A stretch of 64,000 bases of DNA from Muribaculaceae bacterium (GTDB lineage: Bacteria; Bacteroidota; Bacteroidia; Bacteroidales; Muribaculaceae): NCBI GenBank assembly GCA_014867205.1, contig WGUO01000010.1:34712-98711 (forward strand). Direction: 5' to 3'. Positions 24,814 through 34,106 of this stretch are shown piece after piece. Made by a program: the position numbers and the translations under genes. Position 1 is the first letter of the stretch; every line of letters begins with the position of its first letter. Below the pieces are notes generated by a model, which did no database searches, was not told where the DNA came from, and was given only the letters and a program-made list of their open reading frames with translations.

Positions 24814-25682
24814 AATTTGAATTTGGATTTAGTGGTAAGTTTAGGTGTTAGAGACACAAGGTAATCGCTCAGATCCTTGTGGTCGGGATAGAGCGCGGAT
24901 TTGTCGCTCACCCTGTCGCCGAACTCGCGGCGCAGTCTGGCGACTGCGGCACGCCCGGCGGTGTCATTGTCGAGATAGCACAGTATCAGTGGGTATTCAT
25001 CCAGTGCCGGGATTGCCTTTCCGACATTCGCCACGGAGTTAAGCACAACACTGTCGTTGCCGTCATTGTAGCCGAGGCGTTCAGCCGAAAGAAAGTCGAT
25101 GAAACCCTCGAACACATTGCAGCGCGGATTGCCGCCGGATATACGAGTAATGTTCTTTGGCGGATAACTCCCCTTGAAAAACGGGTTGCGCAGCTCGTAG
25201 CCGTGGGCGTTGTTCTCAAAGCCGATGGCGTAATACCTTTTGCCGTGCAATTCATAGTCCACCTGCACGCAGTAGCGTTGTGCAATCTCTTTCGGTATGC
25301 CGCGCTCTGCCAGATAACGGAGTAACGCGGGCGACTCCAGCCGGGATATTGCCACATTTTCAAATGTCGGTTCCTCGACAAACGGCACGGGTTTGTAAGG
25401 CTCCGCAACGGGCATCTCCATCTTTTCGGCGATATACCGTGCCTGCTCAACGAAATCGGTCTTACCCGACATTACCCCGGCGAGCGTGAAGATGTCGCCG
25501 CCTTCGCCTGTACCAAAATCGAACCATACACCTTTTCGCGGATTGACATGAAACGAGGGTTTTCTCTCGTTGCGGTACGGCGCATAGAACCACAGACCTT
25601 TGCTGTTGCGCCCCGTGGGGTCGTAGCCGAGGCGGTGCAGGAAATCCACAAGGGAAATTCCTTTGATTTCGTCAATGTTCAT
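24810..25682 (-). CDS. traP: TraP-like primase (CHC2/Toprim)
   Basis: 290 residues. Residues about 10-75 (DFLHRLGYDPTGRNSKGLWF, RKPSFHVNPRKGVWFDFGTG, GGDIFTLAG) match the CHC2 zinc-binding part of DnaG-type primases, but the zinc Cys/His positions are not kept (FYAPYRNER in place of CPFH), so zinc binding is doubtful. The C-terminal half has Toprim-like strands (VFEGFIDFLSAERLG, YPLILCYLDNDTAGRAAV) with an acidic LDND motif. The protein would prime complementary-strand synthesis of transferred DNA. It ends LTTKSKFKL, encoded by the recurring leader box that precedes traQ. Confidence 0.75.
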   Translation of the reverse strand: MNIDEIKGISLVDFLHRLGYDPTGRNSKGLWFYAPYRNERKPSFHVNPRKGVWFDFGTGEGGDIFTLAGVMSGKTDFVEQARYIAEKMEMPVAEPYKPVPFVEEPTFENVAISRLESPALLRYLAERGIPKEIAQRYCVQVDYELHGKRYYAIGFENNAHGYELRNPFFKGSYPPKNITRISGGNPRCNVFEGFIDFLSAERLGYNDGNDSVVLNSVANVGKAIPALDEYPLILCYLDNDTAGRAAVARLRREFGDRVSDKSALYPDHKDLSDYLVSLTPKLTTKSKFKL

Positions 25683-26056
25683 AGGCGCATCTTTCGTTTG
25701 GGTTTTGCCGTTTCCTGCTTCTGGGCTTCCTCTGATACCTGACGGATGCTGACTTTCTGAATATTTGACATCTCACCGGCAATATACATATTCAGTTCAC
25801 GCATATTACACGCCCCTGTAAGCTCATAGGCAAGGTCATAGATTCCGCCGTAAGCACCGGACTTTGTATCACGCCATAGATTTGTTTCGGTGTTAATTAC
25901 CATTGTTGGTTCACCATTTGCGTCATAAGGAGCCTTATAGATGCAAAGATTGCCGTCAGCCACCACGGGATGTTCCTGACCGAGAGCTTTCATAAAATCC
26001 GTAAGACGGATTTTTCGGATGTCGAGATTTACTATAACCGGTTCCATATCGCTCAT
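25679..26056 (-). CDS. Degenerate CHC2-like protein beside traP
   Basis: 125 residues. It begins MSDMEPVIVNLDIRKIRLTD and has FMKALGQEHP, LCIYKAPYDANGEPTMVINT and NLWRDTKSGAYGGIYDLAYE. The order is that of the CHC2 fold of the next gene (LxFYAPYxxExxPSFxVN, VWxDFGTGEGGDI), without any zinc ligands. It overlaps traP by four bases and TraO by four bases. It looks like a split or duplicated primase zinc-binding domain that has lost zinc. It may assist TraP; function not established. Confidence 0.55.
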   Translation of the reverse strand: MSDMEPVIVNLDIRKIRLTDFMKALGQEHPVVADGNLCIYKAPYDANGEPTMVINTETNLWRDTKSGAYGGIYDLAYELTGACNMRELNMYIAGEMSNIQKVSIRQVSEEAQKQETAKPKRKMRL

Positions 26057-26634
26057 TCGATTATGAATTTGACACCTACACCATACTGTGTATGGAAATG
26101 CCCGGTTGAGTTGCCGAATACAAACCGTTCCTTAACATTTGCTGTCAGGGCGATTTTATCAGAGAGATAAAAATCCGCCGAGAGAGTGAGCGCACCACCA
26201 TAGATGAAGGCGTCACCGTTGTGGAGCGTTGAACCGTCAGACAGGGTGTGTCTGCCCCAGTTCACTGTTTCGTAGCCGCCGAGAGCCGACACGCCGCCAT
26301 AGAGGTGGAATGTCTGTGAATAGTCGCTGACAAGGTGGAGGTTATATCCGGCTTCTGCTGTGAACTGCGCCACGGGGATACGGCCTTTTTCGGCGTATGA
26401 TTTATAGGTCTGGAGATACTCGCCGCCGAAGCTCCATGTGTTCGCGCCACCCTTGAACACCGAGTAATACACTCCGAATGAATAGCCGCAGTCGCGGGAA
26501 TTGCCGGTATAGAAACCGTCTGCCATATCAGCCTTTATTTCCACCGCTGACATACCGGGGAGGCATCGCTGAGCCATTGCCTGCCCCGTGAAAAGGGCAA
26601 GCATGGCAGCGATTATCATTATCGCTTTTCTCAT
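26053..26634 (-). CDS. traO: TraO-like outer-membrane conjugation protein
   Basis: 193 residues with signal peptide MRKAIMIIAAMLALFTGQAM-AQ. The mature part has regular amphipathic strands (SFGVYYSVFKGGANTWSFGG, LSADFYLSDKIALTANVKER) typical of a small beta-barrel. TraO is a conserved element of the Bacteroides conjugation apparatus, in the outer membrane. It sits between TraN and the CHC2-like gene, overlapping the latter by four bases. Confidence 0.8.
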   Translation of the reverse strand: MRKAIMIIAAMLALFTGQAMAQRCLPGMSAVEIKADMADGFYTGNSRDCGYSFGVYYSVFKGGANTWSFGGEYLQTYKSYAEKGRIPVAQFTAEAGYNLHLVSDYSQTFHLYGGVSALGGYETVNWGRHTLSDGSTLHNGDAFIYGGALTLSADFYLSDKIALTANVKERFVFGNSTGHFHTQYGVGVKFIIE

Positions 26635-26637
26635 AGG

Positions 26638-27651
26638 TTACTGGATTGAAAGTTCGTCGATTACGTTTGCACGCACAATATCCTCGTTCTCCACCACGAA
26701 GGACTGATGTCTGCCACCATCTTTCTCGGCGACCTCGATAACGAGTTGTTTGTCGTCGGGGATAGTGAATTTCTCCAGCGCAAACACTGTTCTCTCCGAT
26801 GATTTGGCAGGAACTAACACGACATAGTTCTGGGCGCGCAGCGGCTCCAAGACCTGTTCCTGCATGGCGGTACGCTTGATAACTTTCTTATCCACAACTT
26901 TGAACGATACAAAATCTATGTCGAAAGGAATGTTGGAGGTATTCTTCAGCTCAGTGTGGAAATACAGCAGTCCGTTGTTGGCGTAGATGGATTTCAGAAG
27001 GAACTGCACCCCGAAACGCTTTGACCCGATATGTTTGATTTCGCGCTTGTTCTGCTTGTGGATACTTTTCATAATCAGCTTTACAAGCATAGGGCTTTCA
27101 CTGCCGAGGCGTTCAAGATAGATTTCCTGCGCGTTGTTGGGACGGTTCACCGATTCTCCGTCGTGGAGGAAGTCTGTCATCTCGATACTGAGCAACAACG
27201 GCTCTTTGGCAAATTTCACGTTAAAGGTGTAATAGCTGCCATCTTCCGTGATTACCGACAGGTTTGTTTCCTGCTTGAACGACTTGAAGGCTGATTTGAC
27301 GCGCAGCACGTTCTTTGCGCCGTCTGCAAGACCGGCGACAAGGTTTTCGTTGCCGAGATCAACGTATGTAATCTCTGCCGGGAAAATGATGTGCGTCGTT
27401 TTCTCATAACACACTTCCAGAGCGTGAGGCGGAATCATGCGGTCAAAGCCGACTTTTCGGGTAAGACCGCTGAATTTGTCGCCGTCGGTGTAGTCGGGGC
27501 CGTACACGTTCAAGTCGTGTTCAGCCACCTGTTCAGTGTCAGGCGACACGTTGTTATCGGCACTATTGACCGTCTTTATGCCTTTTGCAAAGGCGGGTGT
27601 TGCCATACAGAGGACGGCAACGAGAGAAAGGATAAATAATTTGAAATTCAT
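26638..27651 (-). CDS. traN: TraN-like conjugation protein (DUF4138)
   Basis: 337 residues from the ATG at 27651; the longer frame would add ten residues ahead of the signal peptide, so the shorter start is chosen. Signal peptide MNFKLFILSLVAVLCMATPA-FA. The remainder shows the DUF4138 pattern (THIIFPAEITYVDLGNENLV, VLRVKSAFKSFKQETNLSVI, YTFNVKFAKEPLLLSIEM) and is related in role to VirB9 proteins of type IV secretion systems, periplasmic or outer-membrane associated. The start is preceded by the leader box ACCACTTAATCCACAATCAA. Confidence 0.85.
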   Translation of the reverse strand: MNFKLFILSLVAVLCMATPAFAKGIKTVNSADNNVSPDTEQVAEHDLNVYGPDYTDGDKFSGLTRKVGFDRMIPPHALEVCYEKTTHIIFPAEITYVDLGNENLVAGLADGAKNVLRVKSAFKSFKQETNLSVITEDGSYYTFNVKFAKEPLLLSIEMTDFLHDGESVNRPNNAQEIYLERLGSESPMLVKLIMKSIHKQNKREIKHIGSKRFGVQFLLKSIYANNGLLYFHTELKNTSNIPFDIDFVSFKVVDKKVIKRTAMQEQVLEPLRAQNYVVLVPAKSSERTVFALEKFTIPDDKQLVIEVAEKDGGRHQSFVVENEDIVRANVIDELSIQ

Positions 27652-27677
27652 TTGATTGTGGATTAAGTGGTAAATAA

Positions 27678-28880
27678 TCATATATCTTCCGGCTGGTGGA
27701 GCATCACACGGTAGCCGGCTTTGAGGTGGACTTTCACGGTTCGCAGCATCTTGTTGAGATATTGGCTGACACCGTTTATCAGTCCTCTCCCCACATCGGA
27801 GGCAATCTGCGCTCCGGTATTGGTGGAGATGTTGATTGAGCTGCCCATCGTACTGCCCATGTTGGCACCGATTTCGTGCAGAGCGTCACTCTCCATAGAA
27901 TTGGGAATGTTGATACCTTCCTGGCCGTCGGAGTCGTAAACCTGCAATTCCACGTCGTAGATAGAGCCATCGCACTCGATTGAGGATATTTCTATTTCCA
28001 GCCTCTCGCCCTGCACTCTTGCAGAGCCGACGATTACCGTATTACGCGGTATCAGCCGTGAGCCTACCCACATCGGTTCAGTAGTCCGTAACTTTACACT
28101 CTCGCCGTCGGTTGCACTCTGATTGTTGGCGACAACTGCGGCAATCGTGTTTTTATTTACAATTCCGGATGATCCGACCGAGGTGTTAAAACTTCTGCCT
28201 GACGAGGCACTGAGAGATGATACAACATTCCTGCTCACCTGTACCACCGGTTGCACATTACGCTTGCCTTTCTCATCGTCGGCAGGTGCTGGAGGCGGAT
28301 AATTGCCGCCGTTGCCGTTACCCATATATTGTGCCGCCAACTGGTAGGAGCGTTCAAGCATCTCCATCTGGTCCGGTTGCTGTTGTGCCATCGCATTTTG
28401 CGCTTCCAGCTCGTCTATCCGTGCCTGCAACTCGGCGACCTGTGCCGCCTCGCTGCTCTCCGGCACAAAGAAATCATCAAGCGAAGCCTGTACTTCCTGA
28501 TACGCCTGAGCCGATGTTTCCACCGCCGAAGGCTGACGCATATCGCTGTCTTGCGGGGTTGCGGCTGTGAGGGTGTCGAGGACAGATACTGTCTGCTGAC
28601 GGGTCTCTTTCTCTTTTGCAGCTTCGGCAGCCTCGTATTCCGACATCTTGTCTTTCATGCCGTCGTTCTCGCCTTCGGGTATCTCGGTGTTGAAAGCGTC
28701 GCCCACACACTCGTCACCCTTGTTGAGACTGCTGTAAAGTAGCCATAGTATCACGGCACCGCAGAGAATGGCGGCAGGCATCACCACCAGATATTTCATC
28801 ATCTTCTGCCGTTCTGCCTGTGATTTGGGCTGGAAGAAGCCGTTAATCTTCGATTTCCATTCCTGCATCGTCATAGGCAA
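27678..28880 (-). CDS. traM: TraM-like conjugation protein (VirB10-like)
   Basis: 400 residues. One membrane helix near the N terminus (YLVVMPAAILCGAVILWLLY), then a long proline/glutamine-rich and coiled-coil stretch (about 60-200), and a C-terminal domain with GSRLIPRNTVIVGSARVQGE and VELQVYDSDGQEGINIPN, like the TrbI/VirB10 core. It would span the periplasm and link inner-membrane and outer-membrane parts of the channel. It overlaps TraL by 38 bases. Confidence 0.85.
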   Translation of the reverse strand: MPMTMQEWKSKINGFFQPKSQAERQKMMKYLVVMPAAILCGAVILWLLYSSLNKGDECVGDAFNTEIPEGENDGMKDKMSEYEAAEAAKEKETRQQTVSVLDTLTAATPQDSDMRQPSAVETSAQAYQEVQASLDDFFVPESSEAAQVAELQARIDELEAQNAMAQQQPDQMEMLERSYQLAAQYMGNGNGGNYPPPAPADDEKGKRNVQPVVQVSRNVVSSLSASSGRSFNTSVGSSGIVNKNTIAAVVANNQSATDGESVKLRTTEPMWVGSRLIPRNTVIVGSARVQGERLEIEISSIECDGSIYDVELQVYDSDGQEGINIPNSMESDALHEIGANMGSTMGSSINISTNTGAQIASDVGRGLINGVSQYLNKMLRTVKVHLKAGYRVMLHQPEDI

Positions 28881-29172
28881 CGGGAGTTATCGGTTTGACA
28901 TCGGGGTTGTTGATTTCCAGTGGCTGAATATGCTCTACCTCCACAAGTCGGCCTGAGTGCCCCAGCCCGATTTTATAGCAGGCATGACCGAACACGAAGA
29001 AGGCGATCAGGACGAAGGCGCAGAGCATGATACTTACGACCAAGAGCCGTTGTTTTTGAGGAATACCGTCGCAAAGACTCCTCAGCTTTGTCGAGAGTTT
29101 CCCTTTCGGGGCGTGCCACACCTTATTATATACGGTGTCTCTCGCGGCACGGAGATTTGAAAATACATTCAT
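28843..29172 (-). CDS. traL: TraL-like conjugation protein (DUF3989)
   Basis: 109 residues with one central membrane helix (LLVVSIMLCAFVLIAFFVFG) and polar flanks, ending in an acidic tail. It matches DUF3989/TraL by size, layout and position between TraK and TraM, and overlaps both neighbours. It is a small inner-membrane component of the transfer apparatus. Confidence 0.8.
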   Translation of the reverse strand: MNVFSNLRAARDTVYNKVWHAPKGKLSTKLRSLCDGIPQKQRLLVVSIMLCAFVLIAFFVFGHACYKIGLGHSGRLVEVEHIQPLEINNPDVKPITPVAYDDAGMEIED

Positions 29173-29792
29173 CGTTTGGTAGTGATTATATCCTTGTTTT
29201 CAAGGATGTTGAAACCTTCAATAATAAACCCGTTGGGATTGTCGTCGGAGCGCGACACATTTGACAGACGGCATACCGTTATCAATGTGCGCTCCGTCAT
29301 GTTGGACTCGCGGATAATCATCTGGCGCGCGTATGTCCTGGCGGTATAGGGATATGTGTTGAAATCGCATACCACGCTGTCAACCTGCACGACCTGATTG
29401 ATATTTCCGGCAATGATACGGTTGTAGTAACCTTTCTCCGAGAAATCGGTATAATAGTTGTATGCCGACTTGTCGCTGAGTATCAGCGCACGGTTGATGT
29501 TATGCTCGATGGCTGACTTATCCGGTGAGAGGTTGAAAAACAGCTCATGGAAGCGTCGCACGTGTTCACGCGCCTCCGCCGGACGGTTCTGGCTCATGTC
29601 CTGCGACAAGGCAAGCATAAGCGACTTGCCGTTGTCAAGGACATAGATTTTCTCACGCTGTTTCTCGGCGAAATTGAACACCATTATCATGGCTACCGAC
29701 ACCACAACGGCACACATCGCAACGAACACTATACCGAAAAGGCGTATCTGGCGAAATGATGACTCAATGTTCCTTAATGATTTGAACTCCAT
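29169..29792 (-). CDS. traK: TraK-like conjugation protein (VirB8-like role)
   Basis: 207 residues. A membrane helix at about 20-40 (LFGIVFVAMCAVVVSVAMIM) is followed by a periplasmic domain with LMLALSQDMSQNRPAEAREH and the strand-rich end RTLITVCRLSNV. Its layout (short cytoplasmic start, one helix, periplasmic domain) is that of VirB8-like proteins. TraK is one of the best conserved Bacteroides transfer proteins; the start overlaps nothing, with 8 bases from the traJ end. Confidence 0.85.
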   Translation of the reverse strand: MEFKSLRNIESSFRQIRLFGIVFVAMCAVVVSVAMIMVFNFAEKQREKIYVLDNGKSLMLALSQDMSQNRPAEAREHVRRFHELFFNLSPDKSAIEHNINRALILSDKSAYNYYTDFSEKGYYNRIIAGNINQVVQVDSVVCDFNTYPYTARTYARQMIIRESNMTERTLITVCRLSNVSRSDDNPNGFIIEGFNILENKDIITTKR

Positions 29793-29800
29793 AGGTATGA

Positions 29801-30819
29801 TTATTTGAGTAATTTACCGGCTCGACCAGCCACATTGCCCGCAACTCCACCGGCGACACTTGCCGCACCGGAGTCGACCTGCATGGCGGTGTTATTGACT
29901 GCACGGTTGTAATTACCTGCGCCTCCAGCCTGAATAATCCAGCCTGCGACAGTGGGGATTGTGAAGTAACCGATAATGCCGATGATCATAAAGACGGTGT
30001 ATGCGGTGTTGCTCCCGTCAAGGTCAACATTCGGATTATTAGTCAGTTCTGAAATGTCGTTCTGGAGCATCAGTACCTGTATTTTCGCCAATATCGTCGA
30101 AATAGGTCTGCCACCGGCAACCATAGGTAGGTCTGAATGTAGCGGCATATCCATTGTGTCAAGGTTGACTGGAAACCGTCCCAGACGGAGAGGGCAAATG
30201 AAATCGGTCCGAGTATCGCCAACACGATAAGGAAGAAAGTACGGATTGTGTCAATCGTGAGCGAGGCTGCCTGAAAGAGCATTTCCAGCAGTTCACGAAA
30301 GAAATTCTGGATTGCCTTCTTGACCTTATACATTCCGCGCTCGATATACATCCCGGCGGCTGTTCCTATCTCCGTCACGCCCAGTTCGTCTATCTGCCTG
30401 TCAAATTCGGCATCATCGACGAGATAAGCTGTCGAAGGGTCGTTCATCATCGCCTCGTACTCCAGCTTGTCCTTCTCCTCGCGGTACTTCTTCATGTCGA
30501 GGGTCTGCCCTTCGAGCATCGAGGCCGTACCCTGCACAATAGGAGACATAACTGAGTTGATGGTACCCAACACAACCGACGGGAAGAACATGATACAGAA
30601 ACCGATTACAAACGGGCGCAGAAGCGGGAACACATCAATCGGTTCGGCTCTTGCCAGCGACTGCCATATACGATAGGCGACATAGAACAGCGCGCCTAAT
30701 CCGGCTATGCCCTGAGCCACTCCTGCCATATCCTCGCAAAGAGGCATCATCTCATCGTACAGAGAGCGCAGGATGGTGTGAAGGTTTGAAAAATCAATAG
30801 CGCACAGCATAGGCATCAC
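29801..30819 (-). pseudogene. traJ: TraJ-like conjugation protein, split by a frameshift
   Basis: The first frame, from 30819, gives 249 residues with several membrane helices and runs FFLIVLAILGPISFALSVWD to WLPVADLF, then RRYWRKYRY and a stop. The second frame continues exactly there with STILAKIQVLMLQNDISEL and further membrane segments (AYTVFMIIGIIGYFTIPTVA) to 29801. Joined, the protein is close to the usual 340 residues. One base is missing (or one inserted wrongly) near 30100-30108. The protein is polytopic, in the inner membrane, in the role of VirB6/TrbL. The shift would destroy the last third; a sequencing error must be excluded. Confidence 0.8.
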
Positions 30820-31454
30820 CAGTATTTTTCGGAGCCGTCACCATAGAGAGCCACAACACGTTTCGTGTCGGCTTTCTTCTTGGCGCGCAGGTACGACACG
30901 CTGATATTTTTGTTGGTATAGTACGCCGTCAAGTTCTTCAGACGCTTCATCTCCTTGTAACAGTCGTCAACGACATCCATACGGTCTTTGTCGGTCATGC
31001 TCAGTGTAGTTATATTGACTACCTGCTTCAAGTCGCCGAGGACGCCGTTGGCTTCTTCGAGGATACGGGTGTAGCCGGAGGCGATTGCCGAAAGTTCGGC
31101 ACTCGTGAAATTTGGATCTGTCAGCATCTTCTGGAAATTGTTGACATAATAGCCGGAGATATTGCCGAGCATCAGGATTGTCTGCTGCACCTTGCGGGCA
31201 TCGCGGACAAGGTTGTTCACCGACTGGAGCGCGTCATAATATTTCTTCGCCTGCTGATAGATTTTCACAGTTTCCTGAAAATTCTTCACCATATGCGTCG
31301 CCGTCTGCGACTCCTGCACAAGTGATTTTGAGTTGTTTACGATGGACTGCGCTATGTTGGACGGGTCTATGACAGTCCACTGGGCCGAAGCCCTGCCCGT
31401 GCCTATGATAAGGCACAGGGCGATTAAGGGGATAAGAAACTTTAATTGCTTCAT
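30816..31454 (-). CDS. traI: TraI-like conjugation protein (DUF4141)
   Basis: 212 residues with a signal peptide (MKQLKFLIPLIALCLIIGTG, mature near ASAQW). The helical body (SIVNNSKSLVQESQTATHMV, AKKYYDALQSVNNLVRDARK) resembles VirB5/TrbJ-type pilus-tip proteins. Its last codon overlaps the traJ start by four bases. The start codon is preceded by the leader box CCACTTAATCCACAATCAA. Confidence 0.85.
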   Translation of the reverse strand: MKQLKFLIPLIALCLIIGTGRASAQWTVIDPSNIAQSIVNNSKSLVQESQTATHMVKNFQETVKIYQQAKKYYDALQSVNNLVRDARKVQQTILMLGNISGYYVNNFQKMLTDPNFTSAELSAIASGYTRILEEANGVLGDLKQVVNITTLSMTDKDRMDVVDDCYKEMKRLKNLTAYYTNKNISVSYLRAKKKADTKRVVALYGDGSEKYW

Positions 31455-31478
31455 TTGATTGTGGATTAAGTGGTGGAA

Positions 31479-31601
31479 TTATCGTATTCTGTGAGCCATG
31501 CTTATTACCGTTCTAATCATGGCGACAATAACCGTCAGGAGGAGGCCGAGGCAAAGGAACAGACCTGAAATGATGAATTTTAGGGATTGCTTGACTTTCA
31601 T
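31479..31601 (-). CDS. Small single-helix membrane protein between traG and traI
   Basis: A 40-residue frame found by reading the gap: MKVKQSLKFIISGLFLCLGL, continuing as one long hydrophobic helix into AMIRTVISMAHRIR. Positively charged ends flank the helix. It starts three bases after the traG stop and lies where CTnDOT-like operons carry a small gene (traH place). Coding is supported by position, spacing and helix character only; the link to TraH is inference. Confidence 0.55.
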   Translation of the reverse strand: MKVKQSLKFIISGLFLCLGLLLTVIVAMIRTVISMAHRIR

Positions 31602-31604
31602 ACA

Positions 31605-34106
31605 TCAGTTCTCCCTCCTTTCGTTGGCTAACTGTTTGATGGCAGCCTCAATGTCGCCGCCGAGTTGACGGGCGCGGGCGAGTACCTGCATCTTCTCTGT
31701 TTCCTCGGTGGTATAGGCGAGGTATTCTTCCGGTGATACCTCTGTCGCATACACTGCCGACTGCGTTCCACCCAGCCCGATCCACACCTCTTTATATAAT
31801 CGGTTCGGATTATTGGAGAGATTTATACTGAGAATCCGGCCTTTCTCCTTATCGGTCATACCAAGCAACTCCTGAATCTGGTCGAAGCGGTTCATATACT
31901 TTCTCTGGTCGAGAAGTATCTTGCAGTCGGAGTTATTGATGATGGTTTCCTTGACAATCGGCGACGATATTATGTCGTCAACCTCCTGCGTAACCACAAC
32001 CGCCTCGCCGAAATACTTTCGCACCGTCTTGAACATATAGCGCATATATTCCGCCATATTAGCCGTTGACAACGCTTTCCACGCCTCCTCGCAGATAAGG
32101 ACTTTCCGCACGCCTTTCAGACGGCGCATCTTGTTTATGAAGGCTTCCATGATAATGATAGTCACTACCGGGAACAGGTCTTTATTGTCGCGGATAGCGT
32201 CAATCTCGAATACCACGAAACGCTTGTTGAGCAGGTCGATGTTCTCTTTTGAGTTCAGCAGAAAGTCAAAGCGACCGCCATGATAATACTGGCGCAGCGT
32301 TGTCAGGAAGTTATCTATGTCGAAGTCCTGTTTGTAGATGGGGATAGGACGCTGTGCCATTTCAGCGCGATAGTCATCACGCATAAACTCATAGAAAGAG
32401 TTGAAGCAGGGAACGATGTCGCGGTCTTTCTTCATTTTTTCAAGGAACATCGACAGCGCGGAGCCTAATTCGCCACTCTCCGTTTTGCTAACCCTGTCAT
32501 CCTCCGATTTCCAAAGCGTGAGAAGCAACGTCTTGATGCTGTCTTTCTTCTCCACATCAAACACGCCATCTTCAGTGAAAAACGGATTGAAAGAAATCGG
32601 CTTTTCCTCGGTATAGGTGTAATAAACACTATCCTCGCCGTGGGTACGGTTGTGGATAAGGTTGCACAACCCTTCGTATGAATTGCCGGTGTCAATCAGC
32701 AGGATATGCGCGCCTTGCTCGTAATACTGGCGTACCAGATGGTTGGTGAAGAAAGACTTGCCGCTACCCGACGGGCCGAGTATGAACTTGTTGCGGTTTG
32801 TGGTTATGCCGCGCTTCATAGGCTCGTCGGAAATATCCAGATGGACAGGCTTACCCGTGAGGCGGTCCACCATCTTTATGCCGAATGGCGACAGGCTGCT
32901 GCGGTAGTTCGTTTCGGCAGTGAAGAAGCAGACGGCAGGCTCGATGAAGGTATAAAAACTTTCCTCGGCGGGGAAATCCGCCTCGTTGCCGGGCATAGCC
33001 GCCCAGAACAGCGTCGGGCAGTCGATGGTGTTGTGCCGTGGCATACAGCCCATAGACGCAAGCTGACCGCCGACATCGTTCTTTATACGGCGCAGTTCCT
33101 CGGCATCGTCGCTCCAAGCCATGATGTTGCAGTGGCAGCGCACCGAGGTAAGACCGTAGCTGTGCGCCTCGTTCAGATAGCGGTCTATCCACTCCTTGTT
33201 TATGGAGTTGGAACGGCTATACCTTGACAGTGAGTTCATATTGCGCGCCGTTTTTTCAAACCTCGCCAGATTCTCGTCGTGGTCGTCGATAAATACATAT
33301 TGGTTGTAGATATGGTTGCACGGCAGGAGCAGGCCCACGGGAGAAGCGAAGCTCAGTCTGCAATCGCTCCTGTCGGTTGACAGGCGTTCATACCGGTTGC
33401 CGGTGCTGACCTTTCCGGGCAGGTTGTCGGTATCCGACAGTGTGTGCAGACACAGCATCTTGTCGCCGACGCGCATTTCTTTCGGCGACAGGTCTATATC
33501 CTCCAGACAGGTTACATCGCCGGTTGACAGCGAGAGATACCTTTCTATGATACCCGATGTGCTGTCTGTGCCGACAATCTCATCGTCACCCATGCGGCGC
33601 AGCGAGATATATCCGGTGTCGTTGATTATGCGCTCGAACTGGCCCACGGCTTCCATGAAGCCGACAATCATCTCGTGATTGAGTTCCTTCGGAGTGATAC
33701 GCCCACGGCAGAGGGTGGAGAAATTCGACTGCTGGCGCATACGCTCCTTTGTGGTCTTTGTCAGATACAGGTAGCACTTGTGCGCCAGATACGGACGCTC
33801 GTTGAAATGACGCTCGAAGCTCCTGTCAAGAAAAGACAAATCATCTTTTTGCAGTTCCGGCTTATAGTTCTCCGACACAAACCAGTCCTGCTTGTGCGCC
33901 ACCGTAAAGCGCGGCAATACCTTGATTGCCTTGCACCAAGCGGCGTGCATCGCCTCGTATTCCTGCGATGTGACGGTGAACAATTCCGGCAGCGTAACCT
34001 CGTAGCACACGGTTATGTCGGCATCCTTGCTGATGATACAGCCGTGTTCAACCGCGAGAAGCGGCAACTTTGACTCCAGAGTTGTGGCTTTCAGTATATT
34101 TCTCAT
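31605..34106 (-). CDS. traG: TraG-like conjugation ATPase (VirB4 type)
   Basis: 833 residues. The N-terminal part matches the Bacteroides TraG start (LPLLAVEHGCIISKDADITV). Walker A is ILGPSGSGKSFFTN at about residue 445, Walker B VRKVLICEEAWKAL at about 665, and further conserved motifs are VVTQEVDDIISSP and NNSDCKILLDQRK, as in VirB4/TraC ATPases. It drives assembly of and transport through the transfer channel from the cytoplasmic face. It overlaps TraF by four bases. The length is as usual; no damage seen. Confidence 0.9.
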   Translation of the reverse strand: MRNILKATTLESKLPLLAVEHGCIISKDADITVCYEVTLPELFTVTSQEYEAMHAAWCKAIKVLPRFTVAHKQDWFVSENYKPELQKDDLSFLDRSFERHFNERPYLAHKCYLYLTKTTKERMRQQSNFSTLCRGRITPKELNHEMIVGFMEAVGQFERIINDTGYISLRRMGDDEIVGTDSTSGIIERYLSLSTGDVTCLEDIDLSPKEMRVGDKMLCLHTLSDTDNLPGKVSTGNRYERLSTDRSDCRLSFASPVGLLLPCNHIYNQYVFIDDHDENLARFEKTARNMNSLSRYSRSNSINKEWIDRYLNEAHSYGLTSVRCHCNIMAWSDDAEELRRIKNDVGGQLASMGCMPRHNTIDCPTLFWAAMPGNEADFPAEESFYTFIEPAVCFFTAETNYRSSLSPFGIKMVDRLTGKPVHLDISDEPMKRGITTNRNKFILGPSGSGKSFFTNHLVRQYYEQGAHILLIDTGNSYEGLCNLIHNRTHGEDSVYYTYTEEKPISFNPFFTEDGVFDVEKKDSIKTLLLTLWKSEDDRVSKTESGELGSALSMFLEKMKKDRDIVPCFNSFYEFMRDDYRAEMAQRPIPIYKQDFDIDNFLTTLRQYYHGGRFDFLLNSKENIDLLNKRFVVFEIDAIRDNKDLFPVVTIIIMEAFINKMRRLKGVRKVLICEEAWKALSTANMAEYMRYMFKTVRKYFGEAVVVTQEVDDIISSPIVKETIINNSDCKILLDQRKYMNRFDQIQELLGMTDKEKGRILSINLSNNPNRLYKEVWIGLGGTQSAVYATEVSPEEYLAYTTEETEKMQVLARARQLGGDIEAAIKQLANERREN

